DNA of 64,000 bases, from positions 744,001 through 808,000 of the forward strand of contig CAVUMX010000001.1 in assembly GCA_963742725.1 (NCBI GenBank), written 5' to 3'. The stretch comes from CAVVAL01 sp963742725. GTDB taxonomy: Bacteria > Actinomycetota > Actinomycetes > Mycobacteriales > Cryptosporangiaceae. Under the pieces are notes generated by a model. It ran no database searches. It was given only the letters and a program-made list of their open reading frames with translations, and was not told the origin of the DNA. Of the stretch, positions 16,212 to 25,493 are shown one piece after another. The position numbers were made by a program, and so were the translations under genes. The first letter of the stretch is position 1. Each line of letters begins with the position of its first letter.

Positions 16212-17152
16212 CAGTCGTCACTTCCTGCTGCAGCGAGGGCGTTGGCGCCGCCCACGATCTCGCTGATCTCCTGGGTGATGTCGGCCTGGCGGGCCTGGTT
16301 GGCACTACGGGTGAGCGTCTTGACGAGCTCCTCGGCGTTGTCGGACGCCGATTTCATCGCCTGGCGGCGGGCCGCCGACTCGCTGGCGGCCGACTCCAAC
16401 AGCGCCGCGTAGATGCGGGTGTTGACGTACTTCGGCAGCAGTCCGTTGAGCAGCGCCTCGGGCTCGGGCTCGAACTCGTACGCCGGCTGCGGGCCCTCGG
16501 CCACGGTTTCGGTGACCTCCAGCGGCGCGAACTGTCGTGCGGTCGCGGTCTGGCTGATCATCGAGACGAACCGGGTGTAGACGATGTGGAGTTCGTCGAC
16601 ACCGGCGATGTCGTCCGGACCGTGGTCGTGGTCGTCGCTGTCGACCGTGTCGTCGGCACCGGCCATGAACGTCTGCACCAGCAGGTCCCCGACCGTCCGC
16701 GCGTCGGCGAACGTGGGCTTCTCGGAGAAGCCGGTCCAGCTCGCCTCGATCTCGCGGTTGCGGAACCGGTAGTACCCGACGCCCTTGCGACCGATGACGT
16801 ACAGGACCGGGGTCTTGCCGTCGGCGCGGAGGCGGGCCATCAGCTCCTCGGCGGTCTTCAGCGCGTTGGCGCTGTAGCCGCCGGCGAGACCGCGGTCGCT
16901 GGTGATGACGAGGACGCCGACCCGCTTGGGCTCGGGCCTCTCCACCACCAGCGGGTGGTCGATGCTGGTCGTGTTCGAGGCCAGCGCCGTGAGCACCCGG
17001 GTGATCTCGGCCGCGTACGGCTTGGACGCCTCGACCCGCTGCTGCGCCTTGGCGATCCGCGAAGTCGCGATGAGCTCCATCGCCTTCGTGATCTTCTTCG
17101 TCGACTGGACCGTCTTGATCCGTCGGCGAAGGACGCGGATTTGGGCTCCCAT
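16211..17152 (-). CDS. atpG: ATP synthase gamma subunit
   Basis: A 313-residue rotor subunit. The N-terminal coiled helix (MGAQIRVLRRRIKTVQSTKKITKAMELIATSRI) and the C-terminal helix ending in TRSANQARQADITQEISEIVGGANAL are the paired helices inserted into the alpha3beta3 ring. The Asp/His-rich stretch near residue 170 (DDTVDSDDHDHGPDD) is an insertion in the central domain of the type common in actinobacteria. The stop overlaps the atpD start. Confidence 0.97.
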
Positions 17153-17155
17153 GGC

Positions 17156-18811
17156 CTACTTCTTCTCAGCCTCGGGGGCGGCGTGGCGGTGACGGGTCAC
17201 CGTCTCGTGCCCTTCGGCGCCCTCGGCGAGCGGCTCGGCCGGCGGCTCGTTGACCTTGAGGTGGTCGTCCTGGGCGAGGAACTGCGCCTTGAAGTCGGCG
17301 AGAGCCTTCTTCAGCGCCTCGACGTTGTCGTCCTCGAGCTTGCCGGTCACGGCGATGGAGTCCAGGATCTCCTTGCGGTTGTGCCGCAGGTGGGTCAGGA
17401 ACTCGCTCTCGAAGCGCCGGATCTCGCCGATCGGCAGGTCGTCGAGCTGGCCGGTGGTGCCGGCCCAGACGGACACGACCTGCTCGTGCACCGGGTACGG
17501 GCTGTACTGGGGCTGCTTGAGCAGCTCGACCAGGCGGCCACCGCGCTGGAGCTGGGCCTGCGAGGCCTTGTCCAGGTCGGAGCCGAACGCGGCGAACGCC
17601 TCCAGCTCGCGGTACTGGGCCAGGTCGAGGCGGAGCCGGCCGGCGACCGACTTCATGGCCTTGACCTGCGCGGCGCCACCGACCCGGGAGACCGAGGTAC
17701 CGACGTTGATGGCCGGCCGCACACCCGAGTTGAACAGGTCGGTCTCGAGGAAGATCTGGCCGTCCGTGATCGAGATGACGTTCGTCGGGATGTACGCCGA
17801 GATGTCGTTGCCCTTGGTCTCGATGATCGGCAGGCCGGTCATCGAGCCGGCGCCCAGCTCGTCGGAGAGCTTCGCGCAACGCTCCAGCAGGCGTGAGTGC
17901 AGGTAGAAGACGTCACCCGGGTAGGCCTCGCGGCCCGGCGGGCGGCGCAGCAGCAGCGACACCGAGCGGTAGGCCTCGGCCTGCTTGCTCAGGTCGTCGA
18001 AGACGATCAGGACGTGCTGGCCCTGGTACATCCAGTGCTGACCGATGGAGGAGCCGGTGTACGGCGCCAGGTACTTGAAGCCGGCCGCGTCAGACGCGGG
18101 CGAGGCGACGATGGTGGTGTACTCCATCGCGCCGGCCTCTTCGAGCGCACCCTTGATGGCCGCGATCGTCGAGCCCTTCTGGCCGATCGCGACGTAGATG
18201 CACTTGACCTGCTTCTTCGGGTCGCCGGTCGCCCAGTTCGCCTTCTGGTTGATGATCGTGTCGATCGCCACGGCCGTCTTACCGGTCTGGCGGTCGCCGA
18301 TGATCAGCTGGCGCTGGCCGCGGCCGATCGGCGTCATGGCGTCGATGGCCTTGATGCCGGTCTGGAGCGGCTCGTGCACCGGCTGGCGCTGGACCACGGT
18401 CGGCGCCTGGAGCTCCAGGATGCGCCGCTCGGTGGTGACGATCTCGCCCTTGCCGTCGATCGGGTCACCCAGCGGGTTCACCACGCGGCCCAGGAAGCCG
18501 TCGCCGACCGGCACGGACAGGATCTGCCCGGTGCGGCGGACCTGCTGGCCCTCTTCGATGCCACTGAAGTCACCGAGAACGATGACACCGATCTCGCGCG
18601 CCTCCAGGTTGAGCGCGAGGCCGAGCGTTCCGTCCTCGAACTGGAGCAGCTCGTTGGTCATCGTCGAGGGAAGGCCCTCGACCTTGGCGATGCCGTCACC
18701 CGTCAGGGAGACGGTACCGACCTCCTCGCGGGAGATCTCCGGGGTGTACGAGGAGACGTAGCGCTCGATCGCGCCCCGGATCTCCTCGGAGGAGATGGTC
18801 AGCTCGGCCAT
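17156..18811 (-). CDS. atpA: ATP synthase subunit alpha
   Basis: A 551-residue non-catalytic nucleotide-binding subunit of F1. It has the P-loop GDRQTGKTAVAIDT, the VYVAIGQKGSTIAAI strand and the ALPHA/BETA signature region PAINVGTSVSRVGGAAQ. The His/Glu-rich tail (HETVTRHRHAAPEAEKK) extends beyond the usual C-terminus. Three bases separate it from atpG. Confidence 0.98.
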   Translation of the reverse strand: MAELTISSEEIRGAIERYVSSYTPEISREEVGTVSLTGDGIAKVEGLPSTMTNELLQFEDGTLGLALNLEAREIGVIVLGDFSGIEEGQQVRRTGQILSVPVGDGFLGRVVNPLGDPIDGKGEIVTTERRILELQAPTVVQRQPVHEPLQTGIKAIDAMTPIGRGQRQLIIGDRQTGKTAVAIDTIINQKANWATGDPKKQVKCIYVAIGQKGSTIAAIKGALEEAGAMEYTTIVASPASDAAGFKYLAPYTGSSIGQHWMYQGQHVLIVFDDLSKQAEAYRSVSLLLRRPPGREAYPGDVFYLHSRLLERCAKLSDELGAGSMTGLPIIETKGNDISAYIPTNVISITDGQIFLETDLFNSGVRPAINVGTSVSRVGGAAQVKAMKSVAGRLRLDLAQYRELEAFAAFGSDLDKASQAQLQRGGRLVELLKQPQYSPYPVHEQVVSVWAGTTGQLDDLPIGEIRRFESEFLTHLRHNRKEILDSIAVTGKLEDDNVEALKKALADFKAQFLAQDDHLKVNEPPAEPLAEGAEGHETVTRHRHAAPEAEKK

Positions 18812-18856
18812 CGTCTACGTCCTCGTCCTCTAGTGGTCAGTGATTCGAAGTGGGGA

Positions 18857-19666
18857 TTACTTGGCGAGTGTCGCGCGGGCCGTTTCCAGGCGTCGCGCCA
18901 CGCTGCCGTCGTAGATGTCGTCGCCGACCCGGACGGTCGCGCCGCCGACGATCGACGGGTCGACAGTCACCTTCAGGGAGATGTCGCGCCCGTAGATGCC
19001 GGACAACCGGGTGCTCAGCCGCTCTTCCTGCTGCTCGGTGAGCGGCGCGGCGACCCGTACATACGCTACCTGCCGGTCCCGGCGTTCGGCCGTGAGCTCG
19101 ATCAGCTTCTGGAGGGCGGCGTCGAAGCTCCGCCCACCGATGCCGTCCACCGCCAGCTCGACGAGCCGGACGGTCGACTCGGTGGCCTTGCCCGTCAGCA
19201 GGTCACGCACCAGCGCGGCCTTGCGGTCGGCGTCGGCGGTGCTGTCGGAGAGCGCGCCGGCCAGCCGCGGGTCGCCGCTGACGACCCGGGAGAACCGGAA
19301 CAGCTCGTCCTCGACGTCGGCCAGCTTGCCGGCCTTCTCCGCCACCGACAGCTCGGCGTGGATCGCCAGCAGCTCGGCGGCGTCGACGAGGTCACTCGCG
19401 GACGACCAGCGGCCACCCGCGAGAGCCTGCAGAACCGTCAGCGACTCGGCCGAGACCTTGCCGCCGAGCAGACCCTTGAGCAGCCCGGCCCGGTCCGCGG
19501 ACGAGCGGGCCGGGTCGGCCAGCGCGCGCCGCAGCACGGGCTCGCGCCCGAGCAGCTCGGCCACGGAGCGGCACTCCGCGCTGACCACTGCCGGGTCGGC
19601 ACCGGCCACGACCGTGGCCAGGCTCTCCAGAGCGGCGGCGGTCGATTCGCGGCTGGCGCCCTGCAT
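18857..19666 (-). CDS. atpH: ATP synthase delta subunit
   Basis: A 269-residue peripheral-stalk subunit. It is longer than the 177-residue E. coli protein but similar to other actinobacterial delta subunits; the extra length is in the N-terminal helical half. The C-terminal domain (LTERL-type strand LTEQQEERLSTRLSGIYGRDISLKV, then VDPSIVGGATVRVGDDIYDGSV) is typical. It overlaps the atpF stop by one base. Confidence 0.95.
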   Translation of the reverse strand: MQGASRESTAAALESLATVVAGADPAVVSAECRSVAELLGREPVLRRALADPARSSADRAGLLKGLLGGKVSAESLTVLQALAGGRWSSASDLVDAAELLAIHAELSVAEKAGKLADVEDELFRFSRVVSGDPRLAGALSDSTADADRKAALVRDLLTGKATESTVRLVELAVDGIGGRSFDAALQKLIELTAERRDRQVAYVRVAAPLTEQQEERLSTRLSGIYGRDISLKVTVDPSIVGGATVRVGDDIYDGSVARRLETARATLAK

Positions 19667-20220
19667 CAGCGCCTGCCCGCGGTGGTGGCGCCTTCGGCGT
19701 CCAGCTCGGTGAGGAACCGCTCGACCGTGCCGGCCCGGCGGGCCTCGTCAGCGAGAGACTCCCCCACGACCCGGCCGGCGAGTTCGACGGCGAGACGACC
19801 GATGTCACTCCGCAGATCGGCGATGAGCGACTCGCGCTCGGCCATCAGCTGCTCGGTGCCGCGCTGCACGATCCGCGCGGCCTCGGCGCGCGCTTCCTCG
19901 TGCAGGTCGGCGCTGATCCGAGCGGCTTCGGCACGTGCCTCTTCGCGGATCGCGGCGGCTTCGGTGCGGGCCTCGGCGAGCTGGGCCTTGTACTGCTCCA
20001 GCGTTGCCTTGGCCTCGGCCTGAGCTTCCTCGGCCCGCTTGATGCCGCCCTCGATCGCGTCGACCCGCGCCGCGAACGTCTCCTCCATCTTCGGGAAGAC
20101 GTACTTCATCAGGATGAAGCAGAGCAGCGCGAAGGCGATCGTGCCGATGACCACCTCCTGCCAGATGGGCAGGAGCGGGTCGTGCTCGACCGTGCCCTCT
20201 GTCGCGAGGTACTTCAGCAT
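19666..20220 (-). CDS. atpF: ATP synthase subunit b
   Basis: A 184-residue stator subunit. One transmembrane helix lies at about 20-42 (WQEVVIGTIAFALLCFILMKYVFPKM). A long Ala/Glu/Arg coiled coil follows (AEEAQAEAKATLEQYKAQLAEARTEA) and reaches the delta subunit. A leading segment of about 18 residues lies outside the membrane. Ends overlapping atpH. Confidence 0.96.
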   Translation of the reverse strand: MLKYLATEGTVEHDPLLPIWQEVVIGTIAFALLCFILMKYVFPKMEETFAARVDAIEGGIKRAEEAQAEAKATLEQYKAQLAEARTEAAAIREEARAEAARISADLHEEARAEAARIVQRGTEQLMAERESLIADLRSDIGRLAVELAGRVVGESLADEARRAGTVERFLTELDAEGATTAGRR

Positions 20221-20256
20221 GGGAATCTCCTGTCCCTCGCCGGCTTCGAGTTCGGT

Positions 20257-20496
20257 TTACTTGAAGACGAAGCCGAAGGCGATACCGAGCAGGGCCAGCG
20301 CCTCGACGAGGGCCATACCCAGGAAGAGCATCGGGCGGGTGAGACCGGCCGACTCGGGCTGGCGCGCGGTGGCCTGGATGTAGGACGCGAAGACGAGGCC
20401 GACGCCGATGCCGGGGCCGATGGCCGCAAGGCCGTAGCCGATGGCGCTCGCGCTGCCGGTGAACGCCGTGTCAGAGGCGAGAACCGCAAGGCTCAT
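20257..20496 (-). CDS. atpE: ATP synthase subunit c
   Basis: A 79-residue proteolipid of two transmembrane helices: a glycine-rich first helix (AIGYGLAAIGPGIGVGLVFASY), the polar loop ARQPE, and a second helix with the ion-carrying Glu in LGMALVEALALLGIAF. No extra Na+-ligand pattern is seen, so it should carry protons. Start ATG 20496 follows AGGAGG; the frame is open to 20520 but that extension is not part of the protein. Confidence 0.97.
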   Translation of the reverse strand: MSLAVLASDTAFTGSASAIGYGLAAIGPGIGVGLVFASYIQATARQPESAGLTRPMLFLGMALVEALALLGIAFGFVFK

Positions 20497-20567
20497 GACT
20501 GTGTTCCTCCTGGGAATCACGCGTGACTCTCACGCGGGACGACTTGGGTTGAACGGGTGGAGCTGTA

Positions 20568-21377
20568 TTAGTGCGCTTCGGAAAGCGCGCCCTGGATGTA
20601 GCTCGCGGTCAGGATCGTGAAGACGTACGCCTGCAGCAGCGCGACGATGACCTCGAACAGGGTCAGCAGGATCGCCATCAGGAACGACACCAGCGACACG
20701 CTCTGCGTGAGGATGTTGTCGGTGCCGAGGAGCACGAACCCGCCGACGGTGAACACCAGGAGCAGCATGTGGCCCGCGAACATGTTCGCGAAGAGCCGCA
20801 GCGCCAGCGTGACCGGCCGCAGGATGAAGGTGGAGAGGAACTCGATCGGGACGAGCAGCGGGTACATGTACGCCGGCGCGTCCGGGAAGAGGTTCATCTT
20901 GAAGTACTTGACGAAGCCGTGCTTGCGGATGCCCACGTAGTTGAAGATCACGTAGGACAGGACCGCGAGGATCGCCGGGAACGCGATGTGCGCGTTCGGC
21001 GAGATCTGCAGCAGCGGCACGATGCCGAAGATGTTCAGCACGAAGATGAACAGGAACAGCGACGTGAGGTACGGCGCGAACCGGAGCCCCTCCTTGCCGC
21101 CGATCACGTCACGGCCGACGCCGTCGCGGATGAACGAGTAGGCCGACTCCGCGAGCCACTGCCCCTTACTCGGCACCAGCTTCGGCGACCGGTACGTCAC
21201 CAGGAAGAAGACGATGACCAGCGCGATGCCCAGCCAGACCATCAACGTGAACTTCGTCAGCCAGGGACCGGCGCCTTCGACGACGCTCGGCAGGAAGACG
21301 TCGTTGACGCTGGGGGGCCAGGGAAGCTCCTCCGCAGCGAAGGCGACAGCCTGTCCGCTCACCGGACCATCCTCCAT
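20568..21377 (-). CDS. atpB: ATP synthase subunit a
   Basis: A 269-residue integral membrane subunit that forms the proton half-channels. Five or six helices; the essential Arg lies in FILRPVTLALRLFANMFAGHMLLLV, and the last helices carry VSFLMAILLTLFEVIVALLQAYVFTILTASYI. First structural gene of the operon after the two accessory genes. The N-terminal 40 residues face the periplasm. Confidence 0.96.
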   Translation of the reverse strand: MEDGPVSGQAVAFAAEELPWPPSVNDVFLPSVVEGAGPWLTKFTLMVWLGIALVIVFFLVTYRSPKLVPSKGQWLAESAYSFIRDGVGRDVIGGKEGLRFAPYLTSLFLFIFVLNIFGIVPLLQISPNAHIAFPAILAVLSYVIFNYVGIRKHGFVKYFKMNLFPDAPAYMYPLLVPIEFLSTFILRPVTLALRLFANMFAGHMLLLVFTVGGFVLLGTDNILTQSVSLVSFLMAILLTLFEVIVALLQAYVFTILTASYIQGALSEAH

Positions 21378-21411
21378 GAAGTAGTCGGACCTGACGTTCG
21401 TGCCTGCCCGG

Positions 21412-21663
21412 CTAGACGCCGAGCCGGCGGACGACCAGGTAGATCGCCCCGGCCATCCCGACGATGATGCCTACCGCCGTCGCGATGCCGTCCCACTGGA
21501 GCCATGAGTCGACGAGCCAGCCGACGAACCCCCACACAGCCATACCGCTGAGCAGGTATCCGACGACCGTCCAGCCCGTGTTGGCACCCGCGGATTCGTC
21601 GGAGTGCTTCGGGGGCTGACCGTCGGTCATGACGGGGCCGACACTAGCAGCCGCAGTACGCAC
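21412..21663 (-). CDS. AtpZ/AtpI-family small membrane protein
   Basis: An 83-residue protein with two helices (TVVGYLLSGMAVWGFVGWLVD and IATAVGIIVGMAGAIYLVVR), as in AtpZ proteins at the head of atp operons, proposed to aid assembly or Mg2+ handling of the synthase. I favour GTG 21663: it lies one base after the previous stop and has a GGGAGGGGG ribosome site about ten bases before it. ATG 21630 is an alternative with no such site. Confidence 0.75.
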   Translation of the reverse strand: MRTAAASVGPVMTDGQPPKHSDESAGANTGWTVVGYLLSGMAVWGFVGWLVDSWLQWDGIATAVGIIVGMAGAIYLVVRRLGV

Positions 21664-21664
21664 A

Positions 21665-22081
21665 TCATGAACCGCCCCCTCCCGATGCTTCGGTCAAGTC
21701 AACGTAAGGGAATCTTGACCGATAAACCCATATCGCCTGCGTGGCGACCCAGACGACAGTGCCGGCAATGATGCCCCCCGCCATGGGCAGGGCACCGTCC
21801 CATTTGGACTCTGTGACTACGAAGAGCAAGAGGCCGAAGGCCGAGAACTTGATCACGTAGGTGGCCAGCCCGACGGGCAGCAGCATCGGCCGGACGTGCA
21901 GGTCCGTGTAGGCGATGATCAGCGAAGACACCGTGTACGAGGCGATCACCAGCAGCACGCCGGCGGCCGCTCCGACCAGCCCCACCGCCCCCTTGGTGAG
22001 CAGCCCTACCAGGCCCGCGACGAGCAGCGTCACGGCCGCCGTGAGCAGCGTCGGGCGCAGGTGGATGAGCCGCTTACGCAC
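21665..22081 (-). CDS. AtpI-like membrane protein at head of atp operon
   Basis: A protein of about 138 residues with four hydrophobic helices (LLTAAVTLLVAGLVGLL, GLVGAAAGVLLVIASYTVSSLII, LLPVGLATYVIKFSAFGLLLFVV, AGGIIAGTVVWVATQAIWVY). It occupies the AtpI position between glyA and atpZ, matching Rv1303-like genes. The start is uncertain. GTG 22081 overlaps the glyA stop by eight bases and is preferred; the open frame to 22159 would lie deep in glyA. Confidence 0.7.
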   Translation of the reverse strand: MRKRLIHLRPTLLTAAVTLLVAGLVGLLTKGAVGLVGAAAGVLLVIASYTVSSLIIAYTDLHVRPMLLPVGLATYVIKFSAFGLLLFVVTESKWDGALPMAGGIIAGTVVWVATQAIWVYRSRFPYVDLTEASGGGGS

Positions 22082-23339
22082 GCGCGTACGCCGGGTGGCG
22101 GTCGACGAGCACTCCGACGGCTGCGGCGACCTCGGCTGCCGCGGTGCCGTCCGCGTCACGGACGGCGCGGCCGATCAACGACGCGATCTCCTTCATGTCC
22201 CCGGTGCCCATTCCCTGCGTGGTGACGGACGGGGTGCCGACGCGGATCCCGGAGGCGACCATCGGCTTCTGCGGGTCGTACGGGATGGCGTTCTTGTTGA
22301 GCGTGATCCGGGCGGCGTCGCAGCGGGCCTCGGCCTGGGCGCCGGTCACGCCGACCTCGCGCAGGTCGATCAGCGCCAGGTGGGTGTCGGTACCGCCCGA
22401 AACGGGACGCATCCCCTCGGCCGCCAGCCCCTCGGCGAGCGACTGGGCGTTGGCGACCACCTGCTTGGCGTACGCCTGGTAGCTCGGCTGGAGCGCTTCG
22501 CGGAGCGCGACGGCCTTGGCGGCGACGGCGTGCATGAGCGGGCCGCCCTGGCTGAACGGGAAGACCGCCTTGTCGATCTTGCCGGCCAGCTCCTCCTTGC
22601 AGAGGATCATCCCGCCGCGCGGCCCCCTCAGGACCTTGTGCGTGGTGAAGCAGACGACGTCCGCGTACGGGACGGGCGACGGGATCGCCTTGCCGGCGAC
22701 CAGCCCGATGAAGTGCGCGGCGTCGACCATCAGCCAGGCGCCCACCTCGTCGGCGATCGCCCGGAACGCGGCGAAGTCGATGAGGCGCGGGTAGGCCGTG
22801 GCGCCGCAGATGATCATCTTCGGCCGGTGCTCGCGCGCCAGGTCGCGGACCTCGTCGTAGTCGATCAGCTCGTTGTCCTCGCGGACCGAGTACCCGATCG
22901 TGTTGAACCACCGGCCCGAGAAGTTCACCTTGCTGCCGTGCGTGAGGTGCCCGCCGTGCGGCAGCGACATGGCCAGCACCGTGTCGCCCGGGACGAGCAG
23001 CGCGGCGTACGCGGCCAGGTTGGCGCTCGCGCCCGAGTGCGGCTGGAGGTTGGCGTGGTCGGCGCCGAACAGCTCCCGGGCGCGCTGGCGGCCCAGCTCC
23101 TCGGCCTTGTCTACCTCCGCGCAGCCGCCGTAGTACCGCTTGCCCGGGTACCCCTCGGCGTACTTGTTCGACAGGGTGCTGCCGAGCGCGGCCAGCACCG
23201 CCGGCGACGTGAAGTTCTCGCTCGCGATCAGCTGGAGCCCGCCGCGGAGCCGGTCCAGCTCCCCGAGGACGACGCCGGCGATCTCCGGATCCTCGGCCTG
23301 GAGGGCGTCGAAGTCGGGTCCCCAGAACGGCGTCGTCAT
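22074..23339 (-). CDS. glyA: Serine hydroxymethyltransferase
   Basis: A 421-residue PLP enzyme interconverting serine and glycine with tetrahydrofolate, a main source of one-carbon units. The PLP Lys is in VVCFTTHKVLRGPRGGMIL. Substrate-binding features SNKYAEGYPGKRYYGG and LQPHSGASANLAAY are intact. ATG start behind GAGGA. It is placed upstream of the ATP synthase genes, a common actinobacterial order. Confidence 0.97.
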   Translation of the reverse strand: MTTPFWGPDFDALQAEDPEIAGVVLGELDRLRGGLQLIASENFTSPAVLAALGSTLSNKYAEGYPGKRYYGGCAEVDKAEELGRQRARELFGADHANLQPHSGASANLAAYAALLVPGDTVLAMSLPHGGHLTHGSKVNFSGRWFNTIGYSVREDNELIDYDEVRDLAREHRPKMIICGATAYPRLIDFAAFRAIADEVGAWLMVDAAHFIGLVAGKAIPSPVPYADVVCFTTHKVLRGPRGGMILCKEELAGKIDKAVFPFSQGGPLMHAVAAKAVALREALQPSYQAYAKQVVANAQSLAEGLAAEGMRPVSGGTDTHLALIDLREVGVTGAQAEARCDAARITLNKNAIPYDPQKPMVASGIRVGTPSVTTQGMGTGDMKEIASLIGRAVRDADGTAAAEVAAAVGVLVDRHPAYARA

Positions 23340-23370
23340 GGTCCTCGTTCCTCCCCGGCCGGTCAGCTGC

Positions 23371-24852
23371 TCAGCCTGGCGGCGCTGGCGCCGCGTCGCG
23401 TCGGCTCACTCTAGTCCGGAACACGGAGGCCACCCGCCCCAGGTCGCCGGGGCTGGCTTCGCGGTGGGTCAGCCACCGCGCGGTCACCGCGACGACCGCA
23501 CCGAGCAGGGCGACGACGATCACGAGCCCGCTGGGCGTCCGGGTGAGGGGGTCGGGCAGGGAGGCGAAGCTCACCATGACGCTGAACACGACCAGCCACC
23601 GGCGGGCGGTCTGGCCGGCACAAGCGGCGACGAGGGCTAATCCCCAGGCCAGGTACCAGGCGTGGATCACCGGCGCCGCCGCGACGACCACCATGAAGGA
23701 CCCGCCGACGAGCGCGCCCGCCCGCCGCCAGCTCGGCTCGTCACCGGCCCGCAGCAGGAGGCCGCCGATCACGAGCGCACCGGCCAGCAGGCAGGCGCCC
23801 CGAGCCCAGGTCAGTACCTCCAGGAACGGCACCTCGGACCCGGCCGCCGCGCCCAGCCCGTACAGCAGGCCGCCGAGCACGGACGGCACCGTGTAGAGCA
23901 GGAGCGTCCGGCCGGGTATGCCCATGGCCCCTACCCAGCCCCAGCCGTCCGGGACGAGCGCCGCGCAGGCGAACGTCGTCGCGGCCGCGACCGCCACGAT
24001 CCCGGCCGTGCCCGCGACCTGCCTGGGCAGCCCGCCGCGCACCCGCGCCAGGACCACGTACCCGATCAGCAGGACGCCCGGCAGCTTGACCGCGAACGCC
24101 ACCGCCGCCGCGAACGCGGCCAGCAGCCACCACCGCCTCCGGACGGCGAGGAGCACGAACGCCGCCAGCGCGGCCAGCAGCGCGTCCAGGTGGACACCGC
24201 CGATGAGGTGGACGACGACCACCGGGTTGGCCGCGACCAGGACGACCGCGACCGCCGCCTCGTCCGGGCGGGCCAGCTTGATGGCCGCGACCGTGCACGC
24301 CACGACGCACAGCACGGCCAGCACCCGCAGGACCAGGATGAACGGCACGTGGCTGGCGCCCGTCAGCTCGGCGAGCCAGCCGAGGATGGCCAGCGAGAGC
24401 GGTCCGTACGGCGCCGGGGTGCCGCGCCAGACCGGGGCCACCGCGTCCAGCAGCGGACCCTCGCCGAGCAGCCGGGGGCCTCCCGCGTACGGGTTGAGGC
24501 CGGCGGCCGCCATCTGGCCCTGGGCGACGTAGGAGTACGCGTCCAGGCTGAGCAGCGGCTGCATCACCAGCAGCGGCGCCGACCAGAACGCCGCCGCGAT
24601 CACCGCCGAGCGGACGTCCAGCTCACCCCGCGCCGCCGCCTTGTAGAGCTGGACGAACGCCAGCATCAACGCCGCGATGGACACCACGACCAGGACGGCG
24701 AAGGCGTCCCGGCCGTCCGTGGCCGCGCGCCACAGACCGAACGGACCGTCCGGCAGGTCGACGCCGGGAATGGGCCCGGCGCGGGTGGCGCCGACGACGA
24801 TGCCCGTTGACGCGAGCATGCCGACGCCGACGACCCTCTGAACCATGGACAT
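23371..24852 (-). CDS. MptB-like polyprenol-phosphomannose-dependent mannosyltransferase
   Basis: A 493-residue polytopic GT-C type glycosyltransferase with about 12 helices. Such enzymes use polyprenyl-phosphomannose to add alpha-1,6-mannose to lipoglycans outside the membrane. The acidic catalytic loop SLDAYSYVAQGQM follows the second or third helix, with APYGPLSLAILGW and GGVHLDALLAAL further on, all usual in MptA/MptB proteins. MptB is the best name by pattern, but other GT87-type enzymes look alike. It lies between kptA and glyA, where many actinobacteria carry unrelated genes. ATG start behind AGGAG. Confidence 0.75.
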   Translation of the reverse strand: MSMVQRVVGVGMLASTGIVVGATRAGPIPGVDLPDGPFGLWRAATDGRDAFAVLVVVSIAALMLAFVQLYKAAARGELDVRSAVIAAAFWSAPLLVMQPLLSLDAYSYVAQGQMAAAGLNPYAGGPRLLGEGPLLDAVAPVWRGTPAPYGPLSLAILGWLAELTGASHVPFILVLRVLAVLCVVACTVAAIKLARPDEAAVAVVLVAANPVVVVHLIGGVHLDALLAALAAFVLLAVRRRWWLLAAFAAAVAFAVKLPGVLLIGYVVLARVRGGLPRQVAGTAGIVAVAAATTFACAALVPDGWGWVGAMGIPGRTLLLYTVPSVLGGLLYGLGAAAGSEVPFLEVLTWARGACLLAGALVIGGLLLRAGDEPSWRRAGALVGGSFMVVVAAAPVIHAWYLAWGLALVAACAGQTARRWLVVFSVMVSFASLPDPLTRTPSGLVIVVALLGAVVAVTARWLTHREASPGDLGRVASVFRTRVSRRDAAPAPPG

Positions 24853-24940
24853 GGGGCTCCTGGGAGCGGAGTGGTGGGAAGGTTGCCACTACCCAGCCAG
24901 ACCCGGACGGCGCCCGGGTGAACCCTTGCCGTCAGCGCAC

Positions 24941-25483
24941 TTACGCGTCGATGAAGGCAGGCGGGATGGACTCCGCGAGCCACACCATCTCGTTGCCGTG
25001 CCAGAACGGGATCCCGGCGGCGTGGGCCTCGGCGGCCCGGACGACGAGGATCACCGGCTTCGCCGCCCGACGGCCGCCGACCTGCGTGGCCGTCGCCCGG
25101 TCGGCGGACAGGTGAACGTACTGGCGCCGCATCGGCAGCAGCCCTGTCTCGAGAATGGCCGGGACGGACCCGGGCGCCGTGCCGTGCAGCAGGACGGCGG
25201 GCGGTTCGGCGCGCTGCTTCACGATCCGTCCGGGGACCGAGTGGCCGTACAGGGCACGGATCCGCGCGCCGTCGAGTTCGAACCGCTGCTTGTCGGCGGC
25301 GGCCATCATCGCCACGAGGTCGTCGCGGGTGACGTCCCGGAAGCGCGGCTTGGCGTGCAGGGCGTCGAGCACGTCGGCGACGGGCGTCCAGCCTTCGGCG
25401 TCGAGTTCCAGCTCGTACAGCCACGGCTTGTGGCGCAGGGCGTGCGAGACGGTCTTGCTGAGGTCGACGAGGCGGTTGGTCAC
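24941..25483 (-). CDS. kptA: RNA 2'-phosphotransferase, KptA/Tpt1 family
   Basis: A 180-residue enzyme that moves a 2'-phosphate from RNA to NAD+. The family Arg-His pair appears in LSKTVSHALRHKPW, and the ADP-ribosyl half has LLHGTAPGSVPAILETGLLP, RQYVHLSADRATA and PFWHGNEMVW. The start is taken as GTG 25483, since family members begin just before LSKxLxxxLRH; GGAGG sits only one base upstream, so the true ribosome contact is unclear. Bacteria lack the tRNA splicing pathway this enzyme serves in yeast, so its role here is unknown. Confidence 0.9.
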   Translation of the reverse strand: MTNRLVDLSKTVSHALRHKPWLYELELDAEGWTPVADVLDALHAKPRFRDVTRDDLVAMMAAADKQRFELDGARIRALYGHSVPGRIVKQRAEPPAVLLHGTAPGSVPAILETGLLPMRRQYVHLSADRATATQVGGRRAAKPVILVVRAAEAHAAGIPFWHGNEMVWLAESIPPAFIDA

Positions 25484-25493
25484 GCCTCCGAGG

